Shown: one piece after another, positions 5,069 to 13,170 of the stretch | How the letters are laid out: every line of letters starts with the position of its first letter | Numbering within the stretch: the stretch's first letter is position 1 | Source of the DNA: an uncultured Bacteroidota bacterium | GTDB lineage: Bacteria; Bacteroidota; Bacteroidia; Chitinophagales; Chitinophagaceae | DNA length: 20,241 nucleotides | Assembly: GCA_946479615.1 (NCBI GenBank) | Contig: CAMLGR010000083.1 | Location: 1 to 20,241, forward strand | Reading direction: 5' to 3' | Notes under the pieces: model-generated | What the model was told of the DNA's origin: nothing | The model's input: the letters and a program-made list of their open reading frames with translations, nothing else | Databases searched by the model: none | Made by a program: the position numbers and the translations under genes

Positions 5069-6904
5069 TTATAACGCTTCCGCTTTGGTAAGCCAGTCCT
5101 GTATTTCCTTATTTCCGGGAATTAGTTCCAGCGATTTTTTCAGGTCCGCTACTGATTTTTCTTTTTGTTTCAATTCCAGTTCGGCCCGGCCCCTTCCATA
5201 GTAAGCAAACATCAATTCATTTTTCTGATCGGCTTTGTAAAGTGGTATGAGACGCGTGAAGTAAGTGATAGCTTTATCATATCCCTTTATTTCATAGGCA
5301 AATTGTGCCATTGCTTTTATGTTATCAGGCAGCATGATCTTTTTCAGCTTATCGGATTGCTCATAATCTTCCAATGCTCCTTTATAGTTTTTCAACTGCG
5401 AACGGGCATTGGCCCTGTAGATATAAACAATGGGTAAACTATCCTTATCGTTTTTATATAAGCGGATGCATTTGGTGAGTTCCGTTTCAGCCAGTGAAAA
5501 ACTACTTTGGCGATAATAGGCATCTGCCAGATACCGGTGCGCTTCTTTATTAGTAGAATCGTATTTAAGGCTTTTTACCAGATCATCCTTACCGGTATAG
5601 AAATATGCATCACCGGCCAGTATGTTGGACATTCCTTTCCGGAAAAATATGGTTGACAGTTCGGCGGAATCTGCTACGAAACCGGCAGAGCCTGTGCTAT
5701 AATAATCTTTTGCCTCGTAATATTTTTGAGCCGCATAGCTGATATGCCCCATCTGGATATTCGGCTCGCGCAATTTATTATTAAGCGCCAGGGATTGCAG
5801 GAAATCCGATTTTGCATTGGCCGTATCCTTAGATTGGAGGTAAGAATACCCGCGGAAATAATAAATATCATCCAGGTTTCCTTTCGCTCCTTTAAACAGT
5901 TCAATTGTTTTGGTATAGAAAGTAACGGCTTCTTTGTATTTTTTTAGCTTAACATAAGTACTTGCTTTCTGCCATACCGCATCACGGTAAGCGGGATCGA
6001 TCTTTAAACTACTTTCATAATCGGCCAGGGCTTTATCATATTGTTTCAATCCTGAATAACAACGCCCGCGGAAGTAGTACAAACTTTTTTGAGAAGCTGT
6101 ATCGGTTTTATAGAAGGGAAGGGTAGCTGTATAGGCAGCTACGGCTTCGTTCCATTTTTCCATGTTATAATAAGCCCCTCCGATTCCCCAATGGGCAAGA
6201 CCGTTAGACGGATCGAATTCAACCGCTTTTTTATAAGCTGATAAAGCATCATCGAATTCTTCAAGGTTAAAATAAGATTGACCCAGCCAGTAATACCTTT
6301 CACCGATCACTGTTTTGCTTTCATCGCCTAATTGTATGGATTTGTTGTAATAAGTGATTGCATCTTCATATTCTTCGATATTATAAGAAGCATCGCCGGC
6401 TGCTACAAAGTAAATGGAGTTACTGCTATCGATAGCGATAGCCGATTGGAGATCTATAAGCGCTTCACCATATTTTTCCTGGGAAGAATTACACACGCTT
6501 CTCCAGTAATAAAGTGTCTTAAGACTATTTTTATTATTTTGTAATAATGAAATGGCCTTCGTGTAGTTTTCTGCTCCTTTATCATACTTGCCCATATTAT
6601 AATAGTTACCAGCCATTGACCAGTAAGCATCGCTATAATCCGGTTTTATCGCAATAGCCTGCTGAAAATAGGACAAGGCATCCTCTCTCTTTTTTGTTTC
6701 CGAACAGGCATAGCCGATGCGGAATAAAATGGTGGCACGATCCTTTTCCTGGAATGCTTTTGCGTCCAGTGATTTTTTATACTGCTCAAGTGCGCAGGCA
6801 TAATTCTTTTCTTCGTAACATTTATTGGCGGCGACCAGTGTTTCCTGGGCAGTAGCCGTGGCGGCCAGCATAAGGAAACAAAGAGATAAGATGTACGTTT
6901 TCAC
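5069..6904 (-). CDS. Secreted or periplasmic tetratricopeptide-repeat protein
   Basis: This is a 611-aa protein when started at GTG 6904: MKTYILSLCFLMLAATATAQ is then a clean signal peptide with cleavage after ATAQ. The frame is open to an ATG at 7054, but that start would bury the signal peptide 50 residues deep and lie upstream of the terminator at 7004-7030. The mature part is almost entirely TPR units, with recurring patterns such as DALSYFQQAIAIKPDYSDAYWSMAGNYYNMGKY and YDKALADYESSLKIDPAYRDA, more than a dozen in all. No enzymatic domain is visible. TPR arrays serve as protein-binding scaffolds; the partner is unknown. It lies between the ompH pair and murI, with a terminator before it and a palindrome after it, which suggests a separately transcribed unit. 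Confidence 0.85.
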   Translation of the reverse strand: MKTYILSLCFLMLAATATAQETLVAANKCYEEKNYACALEQYKKSLDAKAFQEKDRATILFRIGYACSETKKREDALSYFQQAIAIKPDYSDAYWSMAGNYYNMGKYDKGAENYTKAISLLQNNKNSLKTLYYWRSVCNSSQEKYGEALIDLQSAIAIDSSNSIYFVAAGDASYNIEEYEDAITYYNKSIQLGDESKTVIGERYYWLGQSYFNLEEFDDALSAYKKAVEFDPSNGLAHWGIGGAYYNMEKWNEAVAAYTATLPFYKTDTASQKSLYYFRGRCYSGLKQYDKALADYESSLKIDPAYRDAVWQKASTYVKLKKYKEAVTFYTKTIELFKGAKGNLDDIYYFRGYSYLQSKDTANAKSDFLQSLALNNKLREPNIQMGHISYAAQKYYEAKDYYSTGSAGFVADSAELSTIFFRKGMSNILAGDAYFYTGKDDLVKSLKYDSTNKEAHRYLADAYYRQSSFSLAETELTKCIRLYKNDKDSLPIVYIYRANARSQLKNYKGALEDYEQSDKLKKIMLPDNIKAMAQFAYEIKGYDKAITYFTRLIPLYKADQKNELMFAYYGRGRAELELKQKEKSVADLKKSLELIPGNKEIQDWLTKAEAL

Positions 6905-7003
6905 ATGTAGTAGTTTGGGGAGGTAAGATAAAAACCCCCGGGCCTCTATCCTATACCCTCTTCCCGGTAGAAATAAAGAGGCCAGGTATTCCTGTAATGA
7001 CAC

Positions 7004-7030
7004 AAAAAAGCCCCGGATTGAATCCGGGGC
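7004..7030 (-). terminator. Intrinsic terminator after the second ompH gene
   Basis: On the minus strand GCCCCGGA-TTCAA-TCCGGGGC is followed by TTTTTTG: a perfect 8-bp GC-rich stem, a 5-nt loop and six T. It starts 28 bp after the ompH stop and lies inside the 5' extension of the TPR reading frame, which supports the later TPR start. Confidence 0.9.
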
Positions 7031-7057
7031 CCTATAGGTTTTTAAACCTGGCATTAT

Positions 7058-7594
7058 TTATCGTATCGCCGGGCCCTGTGCCTGTGGCGGTACTTTGATC
7101 TTCAGTTTGGTGGTGACGGCTGTAAACAGGTTGTCGGCATCCGGCATCACGATGAGTGATTCACGGGCGAATACATGCGAGTATCCTTTTTCCTTGGCGA
7201 CAACCTTGATTGCCTCGTATACTTCTTTATAAATAGGAGCCAGCAATTCATTCTGCTTGGCTTCAGTGGCTTGTTGCTCGATTTGGTTCCAGTTCTGGAT
7301 CTGGTAGATATAGCCAGGCAATTCCTTTGCTATTTCTTCACGCACTGATTTCGGTGTATGTACGCTATCACGATACATACTGTCCTTCCATTGATACTGG
7401 GAGATCAGGCGGGTATATTCAGGCTGAATAGAATCGATGCCATACTTTCTTACCAGTGAATCAATTTTTGCAGTAGCCGGCATTAATCCTACTACCTGGT
7501 CCACGCTTATATAAGCGATCTTGGTTTGAGCCGTTGCTGCAGTTCCTATTGCCAGGAAACAAGCTGCTACTACTAATGCTTTCAATTTTTTCAT
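7058..7594 (-). CDS. OmpH/Skp family periplasmic chaperone, second copy
   Basis: This is a 178-aa protein with signal peptide MKKLKALVVAACFLAIGTAATAQ and the Skp-like opening TKIAYISVDQVVGLMPATAKI, followed by a predicted charged helical arm and the closing strand region VAKEKGYSHVFARESLIVMPDADNLF. Skp proteins form trimers that hold unfolded outer-membrane proteins on their way to BamA. The helical arm here is interrupted by proline- and tyrosine-containing stretches (DSIQPEYTRL, VHTPKSVREE, ELPGYIYQI), so it looks less like a classic coiled coil than its neighbour. The C-terminus (KVPPQAQGPAIR) is proline-rich. It follows the first ompH by 106 bp and is closed by a strong terminator. Confidence 0.85.
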   Translation of the reverse strand: MKKLKALVVAACFLAIGTAATAQTKIAYISVDQVVGLMPATAKIDSLVRKYGIDSIQPEYTRLISQYQWKDSMYRDSVHTPKSVREEIAKELPGYIYQIQNWNQIEQQATEAKQNELLAPIYKEVYEAIKVVAKEKGYSHVFARESLIVMPDADNLFTAVTTKLKIKVPPQAQGPAIR

Positions 7595-7700
7595 ACGTTT
7601 TCTTTTTCTCTCACAAAGGAGCTTTGATCAATTTTAGTTTTAAAGATTGTTTTTAACGGGTATAAGTTGCTCGTTGTATTTTCTTTAACAATTCCAGGGA

Positions 7701-8213
7701 TCAATTCTTTATCCCCAGTTCTTTCAGCACATCTTCACTCTTGTCCAGTTTGGGGTCGGCAAAGATAACGGTAATTCCTTCACTTTTATCCAGCACAAAA
7801 TCATAGCCGCGGGCCATAGAAAGCTTCTGCACAGCATCGTATACCTTGTTCTGGATAGGCTGCACCAGTTCCTGCCTCTTTTTAAACAGATCACCCTCAA
7901 AACCAAAGCGTTGGCGCTGCAGGTTGCGAAGGTCCTTCTCTTTCATGACCAGCTGATCCTGTCTTTTTTTCTTCAGGTCATCCGGCAGCATTACCTGCTC
8001 TCCTTCATAATCCTTGTACATTTTATCCAGTGCGGCCTGCTGTGCATCGATATCTTTCTGCCAGCCTGCCGCTATATCATCAAGCTGTTTTTGTGCCTGT
8101 GCATATTGGGGCATCTTATCAAGAATATAACGGGTATTGATCACCGCATACTTTTGTGAAAAACCCAGGATGCTCACTCCCAGCAAGCAAACCAGGAAAG
8201 ATATTTTTTTCAT
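7701..8213 (-). CDS. OmpH/Skp family periplasmic chaperone, first copy
   Basis: This 170-aa protein has a signal peptide ending ILGFSQ and then the canonical Skp start KYAVINTRYILDKMPQYAQAQKQLDDIAAGW. A long charged coiled-coil arm (about residues 35-115: AQKQLDDIAAGWQKDIDAQQAALDK and KKKRQDQLVMKEKDLRNLQRQRFG) is followed by VYDAVQKLSMARGYDFVLDKSEGITVIFADPKLD, which closes the body domain. It is predicted to bind unfolded barrel proteins in the periplasm and deliver them to BamA, encoded just upstream. The tandem ompH pair after bamA is common in Bacteroidota. The 80-bp gap to bamA contains only a remnant of a word-repeat element. Confidence 0.9.
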   Translation of the reverse strand: MKKISFLVCLLGVSILGFSQKYAVINTRYILDKMPQYAQAQKQLDDIAAGWQKDIDAQQAALDKMYKDYEGEQVMLPDDLKKKRQDQLVMKEKDLRNLQRQRFGFEGDLFKKRQELVQPIQNKVYDAVQKLSMARGYDFVLDKSEGITVIFADPKLDKSEDVLKELGIKN

Positions 8214-8251
8214 ACGAATGTAATTTGTGGTTTAATATAATCAGGGCTATG

Positions 8252-8287
8252 ATGATTTGAAATTCCCAAATCCCCAGGTTCCAGAAT
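8252..8287. repeat. Remnant word-repeat sequence after bamA
   Basis: The stretch GATTTGAAATTCCCAAATC (8254-8272) forms a 6-bp GATTTG/CAAATC stem and continues as CCCAGGTTCCAGAATTC, made of the words AAATTCC/AAATCCC/GGTTCC. It begins about 7 nt from the bamA stop, as the stronger palindromes do. It may be a decayed member; the evidence is weak. Confidence 0.3.
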
Positions 8288-8293
8288 TCATTC

Positions 8294-11020
8294 TTATTCC
8301 GGTTCAAATCCAAGCATGAACGTAAACCTCGATGCATTCTTCAGGCCCGATCCTGGTTGTATCCTATCCAGGCCAATACCATAATCAAATCCAAGCAAAC
8401 CAAACATCGGCAGGAAGAAACGCATACCTACCCCTACGCTGCGACGCAAACGGAATGGATTATAATCTTTATAGTCAAACCATCCATTGGCTGCTTCGAA
8501 GAAAGTAAGACCATAGATCGTACTTCCCGGGTTGGTAACAAGCGGGTAACGAAGCTCCAGCTGGTATTTATTGAAAATGGTAAAGAACTTGGTAGCACTT
8601 TGCTGATCCGGGTTCAATGTAGGATCAGATGTTTCATACACCGGGTAACCACGTTGTGCAATGATATCATAACCAAGCAAACCATAGTTATTGGTAAGAC
8701 CCGCATCACCCAACTGGAACCTTTCAAATGGTGAGTATTCCAGCTTCCTGTTGTACCGTCCCATAAATCCATACTTAGCTGCCATCTTCAACACAAACTG
8801 GCGATTCTTATCGGCACCCATTGGTTTACCGATAGGCACATACCATTCTGCCGTAAAGCGCCATTTGTGGTATTCAGGATTTTTATACGGATTAGACGAG
8901 TTAACGATATCAGGATTGAATAATGAATACGGTGGCGTTACCTGCACACTGGCCAGGAAGTTCGAACCGCTTCTCGGGAACACCGGATCGAATACAGATG
9001 AACGCTGCAATGCAATACGGAAGCTCAGGTTGTTTGAAGTTCCATCATTTACACCCTGGAAGATGGGGTAATTATGCATTACATACTGCGTATAGCTAAG
9101 CGTGTATACCAAACTGAAGTAATCATCCGGCCATTTCAATTGTTTACCCAACGACAGGGAGAAACCATTTACTTTCAGATAGTTTGTTTTCGATCTCGCA
9201 CGATCAGGTAAACCGGTGATAGGATCAAATGCATTGGAATATTTACTGTTGTTGTACGCAAGCGTCAATGAATTTCTTTTCTTGCCGCCCAGCCATGGCT
9301 CCGTAAATGAGAAGTTATAAGAACGGAATGCTTTACCATTTGATTGTACACGGATACTCAGCTTCTGTCCATCACCTGTTGGCAACGGATCCCAGGCCGA
9401 TCTCTTCCAGATATTTTTGATCGAGAAGTTGTTGAAGGTAACACCCAGTGTACCCGTCAACCCGATACCACCACCCCAACCGGCAGACAACTCTAACTGG
9501 TCAGATGATTTTTCTTCGAGTTTCCAGTTGATATCCACGGTACCATCGTCCGCATTCGGCACTACACCCGGGTTGATCGTTTCCTGGTTGAAGTATTGAA
9601 GGTTCCCCAGTTCACGTTGTGAACGGATGAGATCCGAACGGCTGAATAATTCACCTGGTATGGTTCTCAGCTCACGGCGTATAACGTGATCTTTTGTTCT
9701 TTCATTACCGGCAATGGTCACATTCTTGATCCTTGCCTGCGGACCTTCCGATATCCTGATCTCGTGATCGATGGTATCGTTGTATACTGCTGTTTCCACC
9801 GCATCGGCATGGAAGAACAGGTATCCATCATCCTGGTAATAACCACTGATATCACCACCTTCCTGCGTCATTTCTTTTCCTAATCTCTTGTTGAGGATAT
9901 CCAGGTTATATACATCTCCTTTATGAATACCAAGAATGACATTCAGTAAGGAATCAGGATATTTTGCATTTCCTTTCCAGGCGATATCTCCGAAATAATA
10001 TTTCCTTCCTTCACTCACCTGGATATCGATGTTCATATTACCATCCTTGCTGGCAGTAATAGCTGTATCTATGATCTGGGCGTCACGATATCCCTGGGCA
10101 TTATAATATTTTATGATCTTATCCTTATCTTCTTCAAATTTCTTCGCGTCGAATTTAGCAGAGCTGAATAATTTGAAACGGAAATAAGGATCGAGTATGC
10201 GTTTGGTTTTGCTGGGAGAAAGAAAGCCCCAGTCTTTCATATATTCGTGAAAACTGGGTATTTTTTTGGTGCCGAAACGGCTGGTATCTCTTGAAGGATA
10301 GAGCGTGAGTTTGCTCATTTCCTTGGTGCCCTTCATTTGTTTCTTCAACTTCATTTCATCCACATTTTCATTGCCGAAAACGCTGATGTTATTGATACGC
10401 ACTTTTTTTCCTTTGTCAACATAAATAGAGAGCGAGTTGGAGTTGACAAAATTCGGATCGGGTTTTTCTTCTGTTCGTACGGTTACATTCTGATAACCTT
10501 TGCCCCTGTAATAATTCCCGATAATTTCTTTAATGTTCCGGCGGATGTTTTCTGTGATGATCGTTTGCTTGGCCAATCCTATTTTTCCCTGCAATTCTTC
10601 CGCTTCTGACTTTTTGATACCGATAAATTTGAAATTCCCGAGCCTCGGTCTTTCTACCACATTGATCTCAAGGCTGACCCTGTCGTCTTCCACTTTAGTG
10701 ATATAGATCTGTACACCCGAGAACAGTTTTTGTCTCCACAGGCTATTAATAGCCTTGGCAAAGATCTCGCTGCCGGGATATTTGAATTTGTCGCCTACCT
10801 GTAACCCGGAAATAGACAACACAATGGAAGTATCCAGGTGTTGGATACCGGTAATGGAAACGCTGGCAATAGTGTATTCGCGGGGAATTTTGGCATTCTC
10901 AAAATCCAATAGCGTTGGGTCTACTGAAGTGATCCTGGTCGTATCCTGCGCATGGACAGTTAGTACAGATAAAACCGCAATTATCAAAGTAACACTGATC
11001 CGGAGTGAAATTCGTTGCAT
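8294..11020 (-). CDS. bamA: Outer-membrane protein assembly factor BamA
   Basis: This 908-aa protein has signal peptide MQRISLRISVTLIIAVLSVLTVHAQ, five POTRA-like modules up to about residue 480 (for example YTIASVSITGIQHLDTSIV, LGNFKFIGIKKSEAEELQG, VRINNISVFGNENVDEMKL, YYFGDIAWKGNAKYPDSLL, ARIKNVTIAGNERTKDHVI), then a 16-strand-type barrel. The conserved loop-6 motif appears as QRGYP (about 789-793), a variant of VRGF. A charged insertion (about 230-290, including TLYPSRDTSRFGTKKIPSF) sits after the third POTRA; such insertions are usual in this phylum. The protein is longer than the 810-aa E. coli BamA. It ends FTFMLGFEPE, not in an aromatic residue. It folds and inserts outer-membrane barrels and is essential. 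It is flanked by uppS and two ompH genes. Confidence 0.96.
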   Translation of the reverse strand: MQRISLRISVTLIIAVLSVLTVHAQDTTRITSVDPTLLDFENAKIPREYTIASVSITGIQHLDTSIVLSISGLQVGDKFKYPGSEIFAKAINSLWRQKLFSGVQIYITKVEDDRVSLEINVVERPRLGNFKFIGIKKSEAEELQGKIGLAKQTIITENIRRNIKEIIGNYYRGKGYQNVTVRTEEKPDPNFVNSNSLSIYVDKGKKVRINNISVFGNENVDEMKLKKQMKGTKEMSKLTLYPSRDTSRFGTKKIPSFHEYMKDWGFLSPSKTKRILDPYFRFKLFSSAKFDAKKFEEDKDKIIKYYNAQGYRDAQIIDTAITASKDGNMNIDIQVSEGRKYYFGDIAWKGNAKYPDSLLNVILGIHKGDVYNLDILNKRLGKEMTQEGGDISGYYQDDGYLFFHADAVETAVYNDTIDHEIRISEGPQARIKNVTIAGNERTKDHVIRRELRTIPGELFSRSDLIRSQRELGNLQYFNQETINPGVVPNADDGTVDINWKLEEKSSDQLELSAGWGGGIGLTGTLGVTFNNFSIKNIWKRSAWDPLPTGDGQKLSIRVQSNGKAFRSYNFSFTEPWLGGKKRNSLTLAYNNSKYSNAFDPITGLPDRARSKTNYLKVNGFSLSLGKQLKWPDDYFSLVYTLSYTQYVMHNYPIFQGVNDGTSNNLSFRIALQRSSVFDPVFPRSGSNFLASVQVTPPYSLFNPDIVNSSNPYKNPEYHKWRFTAEWYVPIGKPMGADKNRQFVLKMAAKYGFMGRYNRKLEYSPFERFQLGDAGLTNNYGLLGYDIIAQRGYPVYETSDPTLNPDQQSATKFFTIFNKYQLELRYPLVTNPGSTIYGLTFFEAANGWFDYKDYNPFRLRRSVGVGMRFFLPMFGLLGFDYGIGLDRIQPGSGLKNASRFTFMLGFEPE

Positions 11021-11043
11021 GGTTGATTGTTCAAGTCAGTCAG

Positions 11044-11117
11044 ATTCTGCCACCGGCAGAATGCAATTAGTTTGTTCACTGTATTTTATAAATACGCCGC
11101 AAACCTTTGTTGCGGCG
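11044..11117 (-). promoter_or_regulatory. Two hairpins in the leader between uppS and bamA
   Basis: In transcription order: CGCCGCAA (11117-11110) pairs with TTGCGGCG (11102-11095), 8 bp around CAAAGGT, followed by TATTTATAAAATAC. Then ATTCTGCC-GGT-GGCAGAAT (11062-11044) forms a perfect 8-bp stem 23 bp before the bamA ATG. The first could be a weak terminator for uppS; the second lacks a T-tract. Nothing else is visible in the 207-bp gap. Confidence 0.45.
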
Positions 11118-11227
11118 GCAAATTAACGGTAAATATCGAAAGTGTTTGTTAAAACGACAGGAAGTTGACAGCCGTTAACGAGTGTAAAACAACCGGCCAA
11201 AATCATTGTCCCGCCTGCGTTTTACGA

Positions 11228-11983
11228 TCACTTAACTTCTTCCGAAACCTGTTCCCCCGTTTTTCCAAATCGTCTTTCCCGGCCCTGGTAATCGAGAATG
11301 GCCTCGTAGAGATTCTCTTTCCTGAAATCGGGCCAGCGCACATTGGTAAAATAAAGCTCTGCATAGGCCAGCTGGTATAACAAAAAGTTACTGATCCTGA
11401 ATTCCCCGCTGGTCCTGATCATCAGTTCAGGGTCAGGAAATTCACTGGTACAGAGATACTTTTGCAGGATGCTTTGATCAATCGCTTCTACAGCCAGTCT
11501 TTCATTCTTGACTTCCCAAGCTATATTTTTTACAGCATTCAGCAGTTCCCAGCGGCCGCTATAACTCAGGGCCATCACCAGGTTCAGTCCTGTATTATCT
11601 TTTGTAATATCCAGCGCCTCTTTTAATTCCTGGCGCGCGTATTCGGGAAGCATATTCATATCCCCGATGACGTGCAGCTTGATCCGGTTCTTATGCAGTC
11701 CGTCCACCTCCTTGCGGATAGTGCTGACCAGGAGTTCCATCAATCCCACTACTTCATATTCGGGCCGGTCCCAGTTTTCGGTGGAGAAAGCGTAAAGGGT
11801 GAGATAACCGATGCCGAGTTCTGCGCAACCTTCCACGATATCACGGACGCTTTCCACGCCGTGAAAGTGGCCATAAAGGCGGTCCTGGCCCTGTTCTTTG
11901 GCCCAGCGCCCATTGCCATCCATAATAATAGCGATATGGCTGGGTAACCTGTTCTTATCAATTTGTTGCAACAATACTGACAT
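11228..11983 (-). CDS. uppS: Undecaprenyl diphosphate synthase (cis-prenyltransferase)
   Basis: This is a 251-aa protein of normal length for the family. HIAIIMDGNGRWA (about 16-28) contains the catalytic Asp (D22) and diphosphate-binding Gly/Arg residues. TLYAFSTENWDRP, and LMIRTSGEFRISNFLLYQLAYAELYF near the C-terminus, are the other signatures. The enzyme condenses isopentenyl diphosphate onto farnesyl diphosphate to make undecaprenyl diphosphate, the lipid carrier for peptidoglycan and surface glycans. It acts at the cytoplasmic face of the membrane. Upstream is the best-formed promoter in the minus-strand block (12027-12059), so transcription of uppS and probably bamA-ompH-ompH starts here. 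It is followed after 207 bp by bamA. Confidence 0.96.
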   Translation of the reverse strand: MSVLLQQIDKNRLPSHIAIIMDGNGRWAKEQGQDRLYGHFHGVESVRDIVEGCAELGIGYLTLYAFSTENWDRPEYEVVGLMELLVSTIRKEVDGLHKNRIKLHVIGDMNMLPEYARQELKEALDITKDNTGLNLVMALSYSGRWELLNAVKNIAWEVKNERLAVEAIDQSILQKYLCTSEFPDPELMIRTSGEFRISNFLLYQLAYAELYFTNVRWPDFRKENLYEAILDYQGRERRFGKTGEQVSEEVK

Positions 11984-12026
11984 ATAAAACCGTCTTGTCC
12001 CTTCCTTCCGGTCAGGAACAGGGGTG

Positions 12027-12059
12027 CAAAGGTATTATAGATTTAGATTGGATTCCAAA
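12027..12059 (-). promoter_or_regulatory. Promoter of uppS and probably the bamA operon
   Basis: On the minus strand TTTG (12059-12056), 21 nt, then TACCTTTG (12034-12027) is a full match to the Bacteroidota consensus. The predicted RNA start is near 12020, giving a leader of roughly 37 nt to the uppS ATG at 11983. It lies in the 109-bp gap after porG. Confidence 0.7.
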
Positions 12060-12092
12060 CAAAATGCGGCTGGTCATATCCGTCTGCTGCTC

Positions 12093-12956
12093 TTAATAGG
12101 CCGTTGGGCAACGATAAGATTGCAGGTTGAAGGTAAGATGCACCATGGCAGTCAGGAACTGGTCCTTTTGCTGGCTGTTTCCACGCTGGCGGCCCACAAT
12201 ACCAATGGGTTCGCCTACTTCATACGATCTGTCGTGTAATAAAAAAGCAGGTGGTGGTGGCAGACCCGAGTTCGGATCGTAGAAAATAGAGGGGTCGACA
12301 TAGGTTTTGCTGACATCATCCAGGTAATCGGTATTGGTAACCCGGTGAAGTATTTCAAAAGCTATATTCATCCTTTCATTGATCGAATATTTTACGCCTA
12401 CACCGATCGGGATGCACATAGCCATTGTACTGTATGGCTTGCGGTCGGGATATAATGCATTTCCCTGCCCCTCTGTTCCCAGGGGACGGAGATAAATTTT
12501 TTCTTTATTGAGATAAGCGAAGGGATCATAGCTGAAAGCTCCCACACCGATGGTGACATAAGGGGTAAAGTTAAACCCTGGTTCGCCGGGCATAAAGCGG
12601 AAAAAGTTGAAATCGCCCTGCAGGGTAAGTTCCCAGATATTGCTGTTAAAGCTCAGGTTGCGGCGATACATATATTCGTTGTGCGTATTGTAGATATCTG
12701 AATAACCTACGCGGGCAAAGCTGGCCCCGATACGACCGGAAATATAATTGGTAAAGTTTTTACGGAAAAAGATGGTGGCGGCCGGTTTGGGCCGGTTGAC
12801 ATGCGCCCTGGTATTGAGATCACCAAAATAATGGGCGGCGCCAATACCGACCCCGAATTCGCCTTCCTGCACAATAGCATTCTGTGCGAAGGATGTTAAA
12901 GGGGCAAAAAAGATCACTAAACACAAAGCAACAACTGCAAAAAACTTCTTATACAT
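12093..12956 (-). CDS. porG: PorG-like outer-membrane beta-barrel protein (DUF6089 family)
   Basis: Started at ATG 12956, the protein is 287 aa with signal peptide MYKKFFAVVALCLVIFFAPLTSFAQ; the two extra codons upstream begin with TTG and add nothing. Alternating-pattern strands run throughout: EFGVGIGAAHYFGDLNT, KPAATIFFRKNFTNYISGRIGASFARVGY, FNFTPYVTIGVGAFSYDPFAYL, and a last strand FLTAMVHLTFNLQSYRCP. The GVGIGAAHYFGDL opening and the CP near the C-terminus fit the DUF6089 family. Family members include PorG of Porphyromonas gingivalis, an outer-membrane part of the type IX secretion system, whose gene also lies next to uppS-bamA-ompH-ompH. The T9SS role is inferred from family and synteny; no function is proved by the sequence. 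Confidence 0.75.
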   Translation of the reverse strand: MYKKFFAVVALCLVIFFAPLTSFAQNAIVQEGEFGVGIGAAHYFGDLNTRAHVNRPKPAATIFFRKNFTNYISGRIGASFARVGYSDIYNTHNEYMYRRNLSFNSNIWELTLQGDFNFFRFMPGEPGFNFTPYVTIGVGAFSYDPFAYLNKEKIYLRPLGTEGQGNALYPDRKPYSTMAMCIPIGVGVKYSINERMNIAFEILHRVTNTDYLDDVSKTYVDPSIFYDPNSGLPPPPAFLLHDRSYEVGEPIGIVGRQRGNSQQKDQFLTAMVHLTFNLQSYRCPTAY

Positions 12957-13040
12957 ACCCAAAAAATAATGGTGATAATTGAAAACGGAAAATAGGCTTT
13001 TTTCTTTTATACAGACGTTAATTTCAGCAAGATTTAGGAT

Positions 13041-13140
13041 AGAACACAGATTCTACGGATAAAGGGATTTACACAGATAAAGGGAAGATGATATTGTAAA
13101 TCAATATAAAACCCGCTTATCTCCGTGTAATCCGTGTTCC
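13041..13140. repeat. Quasi-palindrome between nadK and porG (degenerate long arms)
   Basis: The left part (AGAACACAGATTCTACGGAT, then AAAGGGATTTACACAGAT) resembles the reverse complement of the right part 13115-13140 (CTTATCTCCGTGTAATCC then GTGTTCC). Shared words are AACACnGATT, ACGGA and GATAA(A/G), with several mismatches. The words also occur in the degenerate element at 2031-2129. It starts 31 nt after the nadK stop. The rest of the 214-bp gap (12957-13040) is A/T-rich with no clear promoter. Confidence 0.6.
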
Positions 13141-13170
13141 ATTGACTTTAAAAACAGGAGGACCTTCCGT

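Noticed and set aside
6905..7054. N-terminal 50-codon extension of the TPR protein
   Set aside because: It contains an intrinsic terminator and would put a clear signal peptide in the interior; GTG 6904 is preferred.
8357..9071. Two overlapping plus-strand frames of about 125 codons
   Set aside because: They are antisense to the conserved barrel region of bamA and have no recognisable features.
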